A stretch of DNA of 64,000 nucleotides from Pseudomonadota bacterium (GCA_021843755.1 JAKBWB010000064.1:1-64000), one strand, 5' to 3'; shown: positions 18,509-27,908, counted from the first letter of the stretch. The notes: generated from the sequence alone by a model not told the origin. Translations and numbers: made by a program.

Positions 18509-19465
18509 ATGCAATTGGCGCCCAAATTTGACTCCGCACAGGACCCGGCACTGCGCACGCTGGTGCGGATTTTCGGGGTGGTCTGGCTGATCAACGCGGC
18601 TTTCCAGGCAATGGCGTGGCTGTTCGCGCCGGCCGCCAAGGCCAATTTCATCCACGCGCTCGCCAAGCCCGCCGCGACGGTCCCGGAGGGGATCCGGCCG
18701 CTGCTGGTGGCTGCGGTGCGCACCGCGCAGGCCGTTGGTCCGCAAGTCATCGCGGGCATCATGGTCGTGATTGCCATCCTGCTCGGCATTTCACTGTTGA
18801 GCGGCAGGAAGGTCGCTCTGGCGGCACGCGTCGGCATCGTCTACTGCCTGCTGTGCTGGGTGTTCTTCAATGGCTTCGGATTTCCATACAGCGGCGGACA
18901 AACCGACCCGGGCGTTCTTGTCGACTATGCGATCACCTTCCTTTTCGTGCTGTCCGTTGCACCGGATCTGAAGAGCGCCACGCGCGGCGTGCCCGAGGCC
19001 CGAGGGCGCCTGTGGGAAGCGGCGCGACTCTGGTTCGGCTTGCTGTGGCTGTTCGACGCCGCCCTCAAATGGTTGCCGGCGTTCATGTTTCACTTCACCA
19101 GCCAGATTACCGGGGTGATCGCCGGTCAACCCGCCTGGGTCGCCGCCTGGCTCGGTTTCGTCGCCGAAATCATCCACGCGGTCGGACCCGTACTGATCGC
19201 GATCGTCGTGGGCCTGTCCGAAACCGTGATCGCCATCGGCTTGCTCGGTGCCAACCAGATCGGCAGCAAATGGCTACGCTGGGTCATTCTGTTCGGCATG
19301 GCGTATTCCTTGGGAGTGTGGTGCACCGCCGAGGCATTCGGAGGACCTTATTCGACGGCCGGTACGGGCGTCCGCGGCAATGTCCTCGGCAATGTGCTGA
19401 TGTATCTGCTTCCGTTCCTGTTCCTGTGGGTCGGCACCCTGCGCAACCGTACGACGGAAGCGTAA
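18509..19465 (+). CDS. Polytopic membrane protein, DoxX/DoxD-like
   Basis: Integral membrane protein of 318 residues with about eight hydrophobic helices, for example LVRIFGVVWLINAAFQAMAW and the C-terminal NVLMYLLPFLFLWVG. The overall pattern, with WLFDAALKWLPAFMF opening a second half, resembles the DoxX/DoxD superfamily, but I cannot assign a characterised member. The ATG at 18509 is preceded by GGAG at a suitable distance; an ATG 12 bases earlier is possible. Conserved-looking features are FGFPYSGGQTDPG and AEAFGGPYSTAGTG. Transport or redox function would be a guess. It stands alone. Confidence 0.7.
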   Translation: MQLAPKFDSAQDPALRTLVRIFGVVWLINAAFQAMAWLFAPAAKANFIHALAKPAATVPEGIRPLLVAAVRTAQAVGPQVIAGIMVVIAILLGISLLSGRKVALAARVGIVYCLLCWVFFNGFGFPYSGGQTDPGVLVDYAITFLFVLSVAPDLKSATRGVPEARGRLWEAARLWFGLLWLFDAALKWLPAFMFHFTSQITGVIAGQPAWVAAWLGFVAEIIHAVGPVLIAIVVGLSETVIAIGLLGANQIGSKWLRWVILFGMAYSLGVWCTAEAFGGPYSTAGTGVRGNVLGNVLMYLLPFLFLWVGTLRNRTTEA

Positions 19466-19990
19466 TCTGCGCGATCGCGCTCCAACGGGCGGCCCGGACG
19501 CGCTCTGGCTGAACCCAAGCCCGAATCCCCGTCCCGCCGCCGCTCTGAGCCGCGTCGCGGCACGGCGCGTGACGGCTTTGCAGTTCAAGGACAGCTGCTT
19601 TCCCGCGCGCACACGCGCCGCCTGCTTTACTTTGCGAGAGAAAGTCTATGATAGAATGAAAGTGTCTGCGGGTGGCGCAAGGCGAAGGCCACTCGCACGC
19701 CGGCCAGCGGTAGTGGCGACTTGGCTGTCCCGGACTGACGGTATGATGTATTCGGCTGCCTGCGTGTACGATGTCCGATCCGCGGGCGTTGTCACCTCGG
19801 TGCATCGTGATGATCTAGCGAAGGCAGTCGACCAGAGGGAACATGTGTCAGCCGCTGCGATCGCGCAATCCTTGTGCCCGCCGTCGTGGCCGCCAGCTCC
19901 ACGACGCGCAGGCGCATGTCCGCGCGCGCGACGAGCCGGGATTCGTTTCTGTGTGACCTGGGCGGATCGCATCGCCGCCAGGGCCTTCGC
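19466..19990. other. Intergenic region carrying a repeated operator-like element
   Basis: About 525 bases between the membrane protein gene and the GT9 gene. The open frames here are not convincing. The notable content is the element at 19628-19654, nearly identical to one at 54499-54525. Confidence 0.45.
19628..19654 (+). promoter_or_regulatory. ACTTT-N7-AAAGT element with TATGAT, copy 1
   Basis: TACTTTG starts an inverted repeat ACTTT-N7-AAAGT (19629-19645), followed one base later by TATGAT (19647-19652), a good -10 hexamer. The same arrangement with the same spacings occurs at 54499-54525; over about 30 aligned bases the two share roughly 24. It looks like a promoter with an overlapping repressor site. 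The next plus-strand gene is the GT9 glycosyltransferase. Confidence 0.5.
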
Positions 19991-21232
19991 GTGAGGAATC
20001 GCTGGCAGGACAGGTTTCGCCCCCTGGAGCGACGACTGAAGCTCCTGGTGATTGCGGCACTGAAGCGGCTCATCCGCACCCCGCCCACACAGGCGGTTCC
20101 GCAATGGCACGTACGTCCGCACCGCATCCTCTATCTGCGCTACGATCACATCGGAGACATGGTGCTCGTAACCGGCATACTCCATGCCATCAAGCGAGCG
20201 CAACCGACGGTTACCATAGATGTGCTGGCATCGGCGCGCAATGCGTCCGTTCTGGATGGCAACCCCGACGTAGGAAGGGTCTACCGCGTCCAGAAGGCGC
20301 GCCCGTGGACGTTCTTGGCTGCCCTTGTGCACGCGAGGCGGCAGCAGTACGACGCCGTGCTGGATGCGATGGTCACCGGCCCTTCCCTCACCTCGGTACT
20401 CATCATGTGGGCGAGCGGCGCAAGGCATAGGATCGGGGTGGGAGGCCGAGGCAATGATTTTGCGCTCACGCTGTCCGTGCCGCGGGTAGCCGGTGCGATG
20501 CACTACGTGGACCACAGCGCAGCTCTGCTGCGTCCCTTCGGCATCGATCCTCTGGGCAGCCCGCCATCGGAGGGAAACACTGCGCAGCGCGGTAGCCCAC
20601 CCGGACAAAACGACGCAGCGTGCGATCCGTCGGGAACCGGCTGGGGACGATGGCCGCCGAGAATCTATCTGTTGCCCGCTGAACTTTCCGCAGCGGAGAC
20701 CTTCTGGAGAATCGGGGAAGGCCGCAACCCGGCGCTCGGTAGCCTCGGGCGCCGACGCAGGCTGGCGGTAAACGTTTCGGCTGAGGCGCCTTGGCGCCGC
20801 TGGCCGCAAGAGCACTACATAGCGACGGTCCGACGGGTACGCCAGAGATTTCCGGATTTGCAGGTGCTGATCCTCGGCGCCCCTGTCGACGAGGAGTCCA
20901 AGCGGCGCATTGGGCAGGCCTGCGCGGTACGGGTGGACGAAACCACCAGCGCGCGGCAGATGATGGCGCTCATCGCCACCTGCGACGTCGTTCTCACGCC
21001 GGACACGGCTGTGACCCACGTTGCATCGGCTTTCCGCAAGCCGGTGGTCGCGATGTTCGCGGGGGCCGGTGGCCTGCACTGGGGACCTTACGGCACCATC
21101 GGTCGAGTCGTCTCGACGCCGGCCCGAACACTGGCCTCGCTCAACGTCGAACCGGTGCTGCAAGCGCTGGAGGAATTGCTGGCCATCGACGTCGGCTGCG
21201 GTGATGAGCGCGCATCCGGCGCGCAGCTCTGA
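19991..21232 (+). CDS. GT9 (heptosyltransferase-like) glycosyltransferase
   Basis: Glycosyltransferase family 9 enzyme, the group of the ADP-heptose:LPS heptosyltransferases; probably acts in the cytoplasm on LPS core or another surface glycan. The N-terminal Rossmann domain opens with ILYLRYDHIGDMVLVTGIL, the classic GT9 start with the catalytic-region Asp. The C-terminal donor-binding domain includes the (P/A)D-T-A-V-THVA motif (VVLTPDTAVTHVASAF) and MFAGAGGLHWGP. The start is uncertain: the GTG at 19991 gives 413 residues and a family-like basic helix before the domain, while ATGs at 19874 and 19916 add sequence that does not look coding. A Pro/Gly/Arg-rich insertion near residues 185-220 (counting from 19991) separates the two domains. 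No LPS genes are adjacent. Confidence 0.85.
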   Translation: MRNRWQDRFRPLERRLKLLVIAALKRLIRTPPTQAVPQWHVRPHRILYLRYDHIGDMVLVTGILHAIKRAQPTVTIDVLASARNASVLDGNPDVGRVYRVQKARPWTFLAALVHARRQQYDAVLDAMVTGPSLTSVLIMWASGARHRIGVGGRGNDFALTLSVPRVAGAMHYVDHSAALLRPFGIDPLGSPPSEGNTAQRGSPPGQNDAACDPSGTGWGRWPPRIYLLPAELSAAETFWRIGEGRNPALGSLGRRRRLAVNVSAEAPWRRWPQEHYIATVRRVRQRFPDLQVLILGAPVDEESKRRIGQACAVRVDETTSARQMMALIATCDVVLTPDTAVTHVASAFRKPVVAMFAGAGGLHWGPYGTIGRVVSTPARTLASLNVEPVLQALEELLAIDVGCGDERASGAQL

Positions 21233-21286
21233 GGAACCGGTTCATCAGGAACTGGCGGCCACCGGCGCGGTCCTCACGGCCGAGGC

Positions 21287-21709
21287 TTACGGGGTGTCGA
21301 GCTGACCTGCGGGCGAGGTTCCCGACTGAGAGGCTCGCAAGCGCATCGTTACGATCGTCAGCGTCTCCAGTCCACGCTGGATCGAAGTGAGGCTGATGTC
21401 GACTCGGATTTCCACATCATCCTTGCGCAGCGCGAACAGCTCAAGCCCCGCGCCCATCGGCCGTGTCCGTTGGTCATCGGTAAAGCGCAGGCGATGACCG
21501 ATATGTGCCAGACGAAGCCGCTTCGGCACCAGCGACTCGACACTTCGGCCCTCGAGCTCCCCCGGCAGGTACCCGAGCATGTGACAGGCTTGCGCGGTGG
21601 CGAACCGGATGGTTCCCGACTCATCGACGAGGAATGCGGCGCCGGCGCCTCCCAGGCTCATACCTACCAGTTTCACGTCTTCTGGAGAATGCATCGGCGC
21701 GCTGTTCAC
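21287..21709 (-). CDS. Stand-alone PAS-domain protein
   Basis: Soluble protein of 140 residues that consists of little more than one PAS domain (AAFLVDESGTIRFATAQACHM, then LGYLPGELEGRSVESLVP, a common PAS alpha-helical signature, and RPMGAGLELFALRKDDVEIRVDISL, the beta-strand half). No kinase, GGDEF or DNA-binding output is attached and none is encoded beside it. Such single PAS proteins may act as sensor subunits in trans or be remnants of larger sensors. There are no cysteine or histidine residues in obvious cofactor positions, so the ligand is unknown. It converges on the GT9 gene with 54 bases between. Confidence 0.8.
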   Translation of the reverse strand: MNSAPMHSPEDVKLVGMSLGGAGAAFLVDESGTIRFATAQACHMLGYLPGELEGRSVESLVPKRLRLAHIGHRLRFTDDQRTRPMGAGLELFALRKDDVEIRVDISLTSIQRGLETLTIVTMRLRASQSGTSPAGQLDTP

Positions 21710-22275
21710 GCAAAAAAGGTCACAATACGTTCATTGGCGACATCCCCGATATCGGTAGTTTTGCGTAGTGGCAACCCAGGCCGCTCGCCCCCCGCAGCCG
21801 AGCGATGCCTCATCGCGGTCCGGGGTACGAAGGCGGGCGGGACCTGCGGGGACGACCGGGGCGGGGCTGGACCGATTAGGTAGATCTCCCGATCCCCTCG
21901 GCTGACCCGCCGCTCGAGAATGCGCGAGGTGTTCGCAGAGCCCGGACCTGCATCCCCGAGGCAAGCGCGACCCCGGGGGTGACGCCACCCGCGAGGCATG
22001 ATGCTTGGAGAGCTCTCCGTACGATTCCGACTGCTGTGAACCGCCCGCGATTTTTCATTCGTTCAGCCGGACCTGTTCAGCGCCCGCACGCCAAGACCAG
22101 TGTCCGTCGCGCGCCACCTCCGCTCGGCGCCCTGCATTTTCGGCAGCAGCCCTGACCGGTGTCTTTGATCAGTTCCGCGCGGCCCGCCCGGATGCGCGAT
22201 CGGTCGCAGTCTCATCCGTCCCATCCTCTGCGGCACCGAGCATGGATTTCCACAAGTCATCAGGAGCATACAGTG
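21710..22275. other. Intergenic region without a supported gene
   Basis: About 565 bases between the divergent PAS and L,D-transpeptidase genes. It must contain both promoters; I see no strong consensus pair. A-rich and T-rich patches occur near 21712-21775 and 22050-22060. Open frames on both strands lack recognisable sequence. Confidence 0.4.
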
Positions 22276-23160
22276 ATGGTCAGACCGCGCGGGCATCGTG
22301 CCCATTGGCCGGCCGCGAGCCTGGCGCTCGCCTTGGCGCACGCGGCATTGGCGCAGCCAGTGCCGAATACGTGCGAGATCCATTATCCAAGTGATGCCCG
22401 CATCCTCTGGACCTGCCATCGGATCGCTCGCCGGGACACTGTCCGCGGGCTTTTCCGGTCGCATTGGCGGGATGTCCTGCGCTTCAACCGCATTGATCGG
22501 CGTCACATCTACCCCGGGGTGCGGATCAAGGTTCCGCTGCATCTGCAGCAGGTGGCCGAGTTCACACCCATGCCGGCGCGCTATGCCCCCGCGGCCACCG
22601 CTGCGAAATTCATCCTCGTCGATCTCACGGAGCAGTTCCTGGGTGCGTACGCATACGGCAAGCGGGTCATGTCCTTTCCCATCACCTCGGGCGGTGGCGC
22701 CCATCCCACACCGGTCGGTCTGTTCAAGGTGAGCGCCTACGACCGGCTGCACAGCTCCTCGCTCTACGACCTGGAGGGGACCCACACACCGTACCCGATG
22801 CATTATGCGCTGAGATTTTTCACCGCTCGGACTGGGATCAGCGACTGGATCCACGGCCGCGACCTGCCCGGGTATGCCGCCTCGCACGGTTGCATCGGTC
22901 TGTACGACGAGCAGATGCAGAATGAGTATTACGGCCGGCCCCGCGACCCCGCTCTGGAGGATGCCCGTACGCTCTACGATTGGGCGATCGCGCCGCATCC
23001 GGACGACGGAGGCTTCCATTTGATCTCCGATGGCCCGCCGGTCATGGTCATCGGGCACGCGCCGCGCTTCCCCGCGCATGCGGCCCAGCCACCCGCGCCG
23101 ATCACTCGGCACTCAGGTGCCGGCGATTCGCGGCCCTTGGCGGCGGGCTGCGGCACCTGA
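22276..23160 (+). CDS. L,D-transpeptidase with LysM-like domain (YkuD)
   Basis: Periplasmic enzyme that forms 3-3 peptidoglycan cross-links or attaches proteins to peptidoglycan. From the ATG at 22276 (AGGAG upstream; the adjoining GTG at 22273 is equally possible) it has 294 residues with a signal peptide (HWPAASLALALAHAALAQ). A LysM-like segment (ARRDTVRGLFRSHWRDVLRF) precedes the YkuD domain, which starts near KFILVDLTEQFLGAYAYG. The catalytic motif is intact: HGRDLPGYAASHGCIGL with Cys206 and the upstream His. A Pro/His-rich tail follows. It resembles ErfK/YbiS/YcfS-type proteins. It is monocistronic. Confidence 0.92.
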   Translation: MVRPRGHRAHWPAASLALALAHAALAQPVPNTCEIHYPSDARILWTCHRIARRDTVRGLFRSHWRDVLRFNRIDRRHIYPGVRIKVPLHLQQVAEFTPMPARYAPAATAAKFILVDLTEQFLGAYAYGKRVMSFPITSGGGAHPTPVGLFKVSAYDRLHSSSLYDLEGTHTPYPMHYALRFFTARTGISDWIHGRDLPGYAASHGCIGLYDEQMQNEYYGRPRDPALEDARTLYDWAIAPHPDDGGFHLISDGPPVMVIGHAPRFPAHAAQPPAPITRHSGAGDSRPLAAGCGT

Positions 23161-23255
23161 GCGAGGAGCGCAGGCGCCGGCTCGCGCGGTGCCGGCGTGA
23201 GGTCCCTGCCCGACTTTTTCCCGACATCCGCTCCAGCGCCGACTCGGGACACGGC

Positions 23256-23284
23256 GTGACTTTTGGCATCGTAGAACGCATAAT
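23256..23284 (+). promoter_or_regulatory. Possible promoter of the ACT-domain gene
   Basis: GTGACT (23256-23261) and CATAAT (23279-23284) are separated by 17 bases, the optimal sigma-70 spacing, with 4/6 and 5/6 matches to consensus. Transcription from here would give a leader of about 115 bases that includes the hairpin at 23338-23360. Confidence 0.35.
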
Positions 23285-23337
23285 CCCGCCGTCGGCACCA
23301 TGGACATCCGCCTCCATTCAATCGAGCTCATTAGATG

Positions 23338-23360
23338 CCCGGCTTTCGCCGAAAGCCGGG
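23338..23360 (+). repeat. 10-bp hairpin in the leader of the ACT-domain gene
   Basis: CCCGGCTTTC and GAAAGCCGGG flank a GCC loop. The hairpin ends 48 bases before the ACT-domain start codon and lies 177 bases after the L,D-transpeptidase stop. The bases after it are not T-rich, so it is not a classical intrinsic terminator. It may end the upstream transcript or shape the leader of the downstream one. Confidence 0.6.
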
Positions 23361-23408
23361 GTTGTCACGTGTTTGGTTCAGCTCGGATTGAGATGAGGGC
23401 GAGTTTCC

Positions 23409-23678
23409 ATGGTCACAGAAGAAGCGATTGAAGAGGTCACCCAGCTGCTGTGCCTGCGCGTCCGGGCGGATTGTGATCCGGGCGCGCTCACCCGCGTCGT
23501 GAGCTTTTTCCAGACGCTGAACGTCGTGCCTCGCCGCGTTCTGGCGGAATTCGGATCGGACGAGACGCTGCACATTCGCGTGGATGTCGCCGGCCTTGCG
23601 GAATGCCGTTTGTCCCTGATTGCCGCCAAGATCGGCGAGATTCCCGCCATCGAGAACGCCTACTGGCACCGCCTGTGA
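23409..23678 (+). CDS. Small ACT-like domain protein
   Basis: Protein of 89 residues that is a single ACT-like fold: LLCLRVRADCDPGALTRVVSFFQTL (first strand and helix, with the turn typical of ligand-binding ACT domains), then the strand LHIRVDVAGL and a second helix. In length and layout it resembles small regulatory subunits such as IlvM, but no acetolactate synthase large subunit is in the window, so that assignment is not made. ACT domains usually bind amino acids. The start ATG has a GAGGG-type site upstream. Confidence 0.75.
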   Translation: MVTEEAIEEVTQLLCLRVRADCDPGALTRVVSFFQTLNVVPRRVLAEFGSDETLHIRVDVAGLAECRLSLIAAKIGEIPAIENAYWHRL

Positions 23679-23866
23679 CGCTCCAGGCCCGCTTCCCGAG
23701 GTCATGACGAGCAGCCCCGCGACGGCCGCATGAGCGCACGCACGCACGTGTTGCCACCAGGCTCATCGGTATCGGTCTCAAGCCCGCTGAAAAACACCGC
23801 ATCGAGCGAGCTGCGCCGTCGCCCGATCCATGGACGATCCCGCCGCGCCCATGGCCCGTTCGACCG

Positions 23867-24976
23867 TCAGTAAATCCGCCGGCGAAAGAGCCAACCGGCC
23901 GCCATCAGGCTGCTGCCGGCGAGGGCAGCCATCACGGCGTATTCAGGCAGGAACGCGCCGGTTGTCGCACCCTGCAGGAACACACCGCGCACGATGACGA
24001 GAATGTGCCTCATCGGATTGAGCCAGGTGAGAGCCTGAATGATCGGCGGCATGTTCGCGATCGGGGTCGCAAATCCCGAGAGCACGATGGACGGCACCAT
24101 GAACAGGAACGCTCCGAGCAGCGCCTGCTGCTGCGTGACGGCGATCGAGGAAATCATCAACCCGATGCCGATCACCGCGGCGACGAACAGCAGAATACCG
24201 AGATACAGCGCAACCAGGCTGCCGCGCACGGGCACGTGGAACCACAGAACCGCGACCAGAATCGTCGCCGAGGCCTCGATCGTGCCAATCAGCAGGCCCG
24301 GAATGCCCTTCCCGAGCAGGATCTCGACCTGCCGGAACGGCGTCACGAGCAATTGATCGAATGTTCCGAGTTCGCGCTCGCGCGCGACCGAAAGGCCCAC
24401 CACCAGCAGCGTCACCACCTGAGTGAGCAGAGCGACGATACCGGGCACGATGAACCAACGGGAACTCAGCTGCGGATTGTAGCGGGTGCGCACATCCAGC
24501 ACCGCCGGGACCGCTCCTCCCCCATGGGCTCGCTGCCAGTCCAGGCTGAAACCCGTGATGATCGAGTTCGCGTAACCCAATATGATGAGCGCGGTGTTCG
24601 AGTCCCGGCCATCGACGATGAGCTGCACCGGCGCGGGCCGATGCGTCAGGAGATCGCCGGTGAAGTGGCGGTCGATCGCAAGCACGAGCCCCACTTCGCG
24701 CGCATCGATCAGCGGTGTGATCCGGCGCGCGCTCTTGAGCGAGGCGAGCCCCCGGAACACGTGCGCCCCGAGGAATCGCGCCACCAGCTCGCGCGAGGCA
24801 GCGCTTCCATCCTGGTTGTAGACGGCGATGGGGACCCGATTGAGATCGAAGGTCGCGGCGTAGCCGAACACGATCAGTTGAACGAGCGGCGGAACGACCA
24901 GAACCAACCGGCTCCTGGGGTCTTTCAGGACCGCCAGCAGCTCTTTCACGATGAGCGCAATGATGGCCCGCCACAT
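23867..24976 (-). CDS. ABC-2 type permease (YbhR/YhhJ-like)
   Basis: Inner-membrane subunit of an ABC exporter, 369 residues. The N-terminal helix (PRSRLVLVVPPLVQLIVFGY) is followed by a large periplasmic domain (about residues 50-170), then five helices typical of ABC-2 permeases with the cytoplasmic RERELGTFDQLLVTPFR segment between helices 2 and 3. The start was set at the ATG at 24976, five bases after the stop of the paralogous permease gene; the open frame further upstream is antisense-like. It is the last gene of the five-gene exporter operon. Together with the preceding gene it should form a heterodimer, as YbhS and YbhR do. Confidence 0.9.
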   Translation of the reverse strand: MWRAIIALIVKELLAVLKDPRSRLVLVVPPLVQLIVFGYAATFDLNRVPIAVYNQDGSAASRELVARFLGAHVFRGLASLKSARRITPLIDAREVGLVLAIDRHFTGDLLTHRPAPVQLIVDGRDSNTALIILGYANSIITGFSLDWQRAHGGGAVPAVLDVRTRYNPQLSSRWFIVPGIVALLTQVVTLLVVGLSVARERELGTFDQLLVTPFRQVEILLGKGIPGLLIGTIEASATILVAVLWFHVPVRGSLVALYLGILLFVAAVIGIGLMISSIAVTQQQALLGAFLFMVPSIVLSGFATPIANMPPIIQALTWLNPMRHILVIVRGVFLQGATTGAFLPEYAVMAALAGSSLMAAGWLFRRRIY

Positions 24977-24981
24977 ACGTG

Positions 24982-26103
24982 TCAATCCAGGCGCTTGCGC
25001 GCGCGCAGCCTGGCCGCGCCCAGGAATACCACCGCCATGACGCACAGCGCCACCGCGTTCGGGGCGATCACCGACCAGAGGTTGCCGGCGAGAAACTCGC
25101 TCTGCAGGATCGCCACGAAGTAGCGCGCGGCGACGATGTGCGTGAGCAAGCGGATTCCCCACGGCATGCTGCCGATGTCGAATACGAACCCCGAGAGGAT
25201 GAACGCGGGCAGGAACGTCGCGATCACGGCGATCTGACCGGCGACGAACTGATTTCGGGCGACGCTCGAGATGAGCAGGCCCATGCCCAGGGCAGCCAGC
25301 AGGAACAGTGCGGATGCCCCGGTCAGCACCAGGAGCGAGCCGCGAAACGGGACTCCGAACAAGGTCACGGCCAGTACCAGTGTCGCCAGCATGCCGCCCA
25401 TGCCCAACACGAAATTCGGCACGAGCTTGGCGAGCAGAATCTCCTGGATTGTCGCCCGCGTGGCCATCAGCGCCTCGAGCGTGCCGCGTTCCCACTCTCG
25501 AGCAATGACCAGCGAGGTCAGCAGCGCCCCGGTGAGCGTCATGACGAGCGCGATCAGCCCCGGAACCAGGTAATCCCGACTGCTGACCGCCGGGTTGAAG
25601 CGCACCCGCGGCTCAACCTCGATCGGCAGCCCTCGAGCCGATCCCAGCGACCGACCGCGCGCCACCAGCCACTTCGCCCAGACCTGCTGGAGATAACCCT
25701 CGATGAGTCGAGCGGTATTCGCGTCGACACCGTTGACGAACACGCCAATCGGAGCACCACCGGATGAGAGCACCCGCCGCGTGAAGTTCTCGCGCAGCCA
25801 AACGATGCCGCTCACCTGACGGGAGTGCAAAGCGCGATCGGCGGCCTGGATGCTCAGGAAAGACTCCGGAGTGAAATAGGACGTGCCGCGCAATTGCGCG
25901 ACGAAGCTCTCCGTGAGCGCATCCGGCCGCTCGACCACGACCGCCAGAGGAACGTTGTGCGGATCGAGCGTGACGCCGTATCCGAACAGTACCAGCAGCA
26001 TCGCTGGCAGGAGGAACGCGATCGCGAGTGCGGACGGGTCACGCATGATCTGTAGCGCCTCCTTGCGCAACAGTCCGGCAAGCCTCTCGAGCGAGGCGCT
26101 CAT
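24982..26103 (-). CDS. ABC-2 type permease (YbhS-like)
   Basis: Second permease subunit, 373 residues and full length. It begins with a short cytoplasmic helix (LLRKEALQIMRDPSALAIAF) that leads into TM1, then a periplasmic domain, then a cluster of five helices with the conserved REWERGTLEALMATRATIQEI cytoplasmic element. Its ATG overlaps the stop codon of the ATPase gene (ATGA), so the two are probably translated together. It is paralogous to the following permease, and a heterodimer is expected. Confidence 0.92.
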   Translation of the reverse strand: MSASLERLAGLLRKEALQIMRDPSALAIAFLLPAMLLVLFGYGVTLDPHNVPLAVVVERPDALTESFVAQLRGTSYFTPESFLSIQAADRALHSRQVSGIVWLRENFTRRVLSSGGAPIGVFVNGVDANTARLIEGYLQQVWAKWLVARGRSLGSARGLPIEVEPRVRFNPAVSSRDYLVPGLIALVMTLTGALLTSLVIAREWERGTLEALMATRATIQEILLAKLVPNFVLGMGGMLATLVLAVTLFGVPFRGSLLVLTGASALFLLAALGMGLLISSVARNQFVAGQIAVIATFLPAFILSGFVFDIGSMPWGIRLLTHIVAARYFVAILQSEFLAGNLWSVIAPNAVALCVMAVVFLGAARLRARKRLD

Positions 26104-27908
26104 GCGGCGCTCGGCTGGGGCACCGCCTGGAGCAAGGCGATGAAGGCATCTTCCAGGGTCGGCTCGGGCCGCGCCGCGCTCCGGGCGCGGTCTTTGATGC
26201 TCTCCGGATCACCCCTAGCAAGCACCCTGCCCTGCGCCAGGATCGCGAGCCGATCGCAGTATTCGGCTTCCTCCATGAAATGCGTGGTCACCAGCACCGT
26301 GACGCCCGACTCGGCGAGCGCGTTGATCCGCCACCAGAATTCACGCCGCGCGAGCGGATCGATGCCCGAGGTCGGCTCATCGAGAAACAGGATATCGGGC
26401 TCGTGCATCAAGGCACAGGCGAGCCCCAGACGTTGCTTGAACCCGAGCGGCAGCTCACGGCTGACGTCCTGCGCGCGCGGCGCGAGCTCGAACTCCTCGA
26501 TCGCCCAGGAGATTCGGGCGCGGCGGCGCGGACCCTCGAGACGATAAGCGCTGGCGAAGAAGCGCAGGTTTTCCAGGACCGACAGATCACCGTAAAGGGA
26601 GAATTTCTGCGCCATGTAGCCGATGCGCCCGCGGGCGGAGGCTGCCGCGCGCCGCAAATCGAAGCCCGCCACGCGCAGTGTGCCCGCGGAAGCCGGCAAC
26701 AACCCACAGAGCATCCGGAACGTGGTCGACTTGCCGGCGCCGTTTGCACCGAGCAGTCCGAAGATCTCGCCACGGCGTACCGTGAATGAAACGCCATCCA
26801 CCGCCACGAAGTTTCCGAACCGGCGCGTGAGCTCCTCGGCGATGATGACCGCATCCTGGCCCGAGGCACGAGTTGCGCGGGCCGTCGTCGCGCCCGCGCT
26901 GCGCATCGCCCGTTCCGCTCCGCCGCGGGGTTGGACCGGCGGCCGCGAGCCCGACGATGCACGGATCGATTTCAGCAGTGTCACGAAACTGTCCTCGAAC
27001 CGCGGCGGAACCGAAAGGATGTGCAGCGGTCCAGACTTCGGCGGCAGCGCCACACTCGTCAGCTGCACGCCGGACTCGGTCACCACCCGCACAAACGCAC
27101 CCTGAATGGTGGCATCGATCACACCGGGGACACGGGCGATCCGCTCCTGCAGCTGGCGCTTGCCGAGCCCGGAGACCGACACATGGAAGCTTCGCCCGTA
27201 TGCCGCGGCGGTGAAACTGGCCGGATCGGCGGCACCCACGAGCCGTCCCTGGTGCAACAGGAGCACGCGCTGACACCGCTCGGCTTCATCGAGGTAGGCC
27301 GTGCTCAGGATCACGGTCAAGCGCTCGGCGTGAACCAGGTGCGCGAGGATTTCCCAAAGCTCCCGCCGGGACACCGGATCGACCCCGACCGTGGGCTCAT
27401 CGAGCAGCAGCAGCATCGGCACGCGCACGAGGGTGCAGGCCAGGCCAAGTTTCTGCTTCATGCCGCCCGAGAGCCGTCCCGCCAGCCGATTCATGAACGG
27501 CCCGAGGCCGGTCATGTGCAACAGCTCGCGGTCGCGCGCGTCGCGCTCGGCCGGCGCGACATTCTGCAACTTCCCATAGAGATCCAGGTTCTCGCGAACG
27601 GTGAGATCCTCGTAGAGACCGAAGCGCTGCGGCATGTAGCCGATGCGCCTGCGCACTCCGTCCGGATCCCGTGCGACGTCGACGCCGAACACTTCGAGAC
27701 GACCGCGCTGCAGGCGCAGAAGTCCGGCCACCAAGCGCAGCAACGTGGTCTTTCCCGCACCGTCGGGGCCGATCACGCCGGTCACTGCGCCGCGCGCGCT
27801 GCGGGTCGAGATATCCTCGAGGGCCCGCAGCGCCCGCCCGCCCGCGGTGAAGGTATGTGAGACGTTCTCGAGTCGAAGCGCCGGCGGCGGCTCACTCTCG
27901 GATGACAT
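26100..27908 (-). CDS. Tandem ABC ATPase (YbhF-like)
   Basis: Two ABC nucleotide-binding domains fused in one chain, 602 residues from the ATG at 27908. The N-terminal domain has Walker A GPDGAGKTTLL, signature LSGGMKQKLGL and Walker B LLLLDEPTVGVDP. The C-terminal domain has Walker A GANGAGKSTTF, a degenerate signature (LPLGFKQRLGL instead of LSGG) and Walker B ILFLDEPTSGIDP. The degenerate second signature is usual for YbhF. A linker of about 90 residues, rich in Arg, Ala and Ser, joins the two. The gene starts within the last 17 bases of the adaptor gene and ends in a 4-base overlap with the permease gene. It would energise the exporter made by its neighbours. Confidence 0.93.
   Translation of the reverse strand: MSSESEPPPALRLENVSHTFTAGGRALRALEDISTRSARGAVTGVIGPDGAGKTTLLRLVAGLLRLQRGRLEVFGVDVARDPDGVRRRIGYMPQRFGLYEDLTVRENLDLYGKLQNVAPAERDARDRELLHMTGLGPFMNRLAGRLSGGMKQKLGLACTLVRVPMLLLLDEPTVGVDPVSRRELWEILAHLVHAERLTVILSTAYLDEAERCQRVLLLHQGRLVGAADPASFTAAAYGRSFHVSVSGLGKRQLQERIARVPGVIDATIQGAFVRVVTESGVQLTSVALPPKSGPLHILSVPPRFEDSFVTLLKSIRASSGSRPPVQPRGGAERAMRSAGATTARATRASGQDAVIIAEELTRRFGNFVAVDGVSFTVRRGEIFGLLGANGAGKSTTFRMLCGLLPASAGTLRVAGFDLRRAAASARGRIGYMAQKFSLYGDLSVLENLRFFASAYRLEGPRRRARISWAIEEFELAPRAQDVSRELPLGFKQRLGLACALMHEPDILFLDEPTSGIDPLARREFWWRINALAESGVTVLVTTHFMEEAEYCDRLAILAQGRVLARGDPESIKDRARSAARPEPTLEDAFIALLQAVPQPSAA

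Noticed and set aside
19569-19994. Open frame of 141 codons ahead of the GT9 gene
   Set aside because: No ribosome site, no motifs, and the composition changes from end to end; the operator-like element lies inside it.
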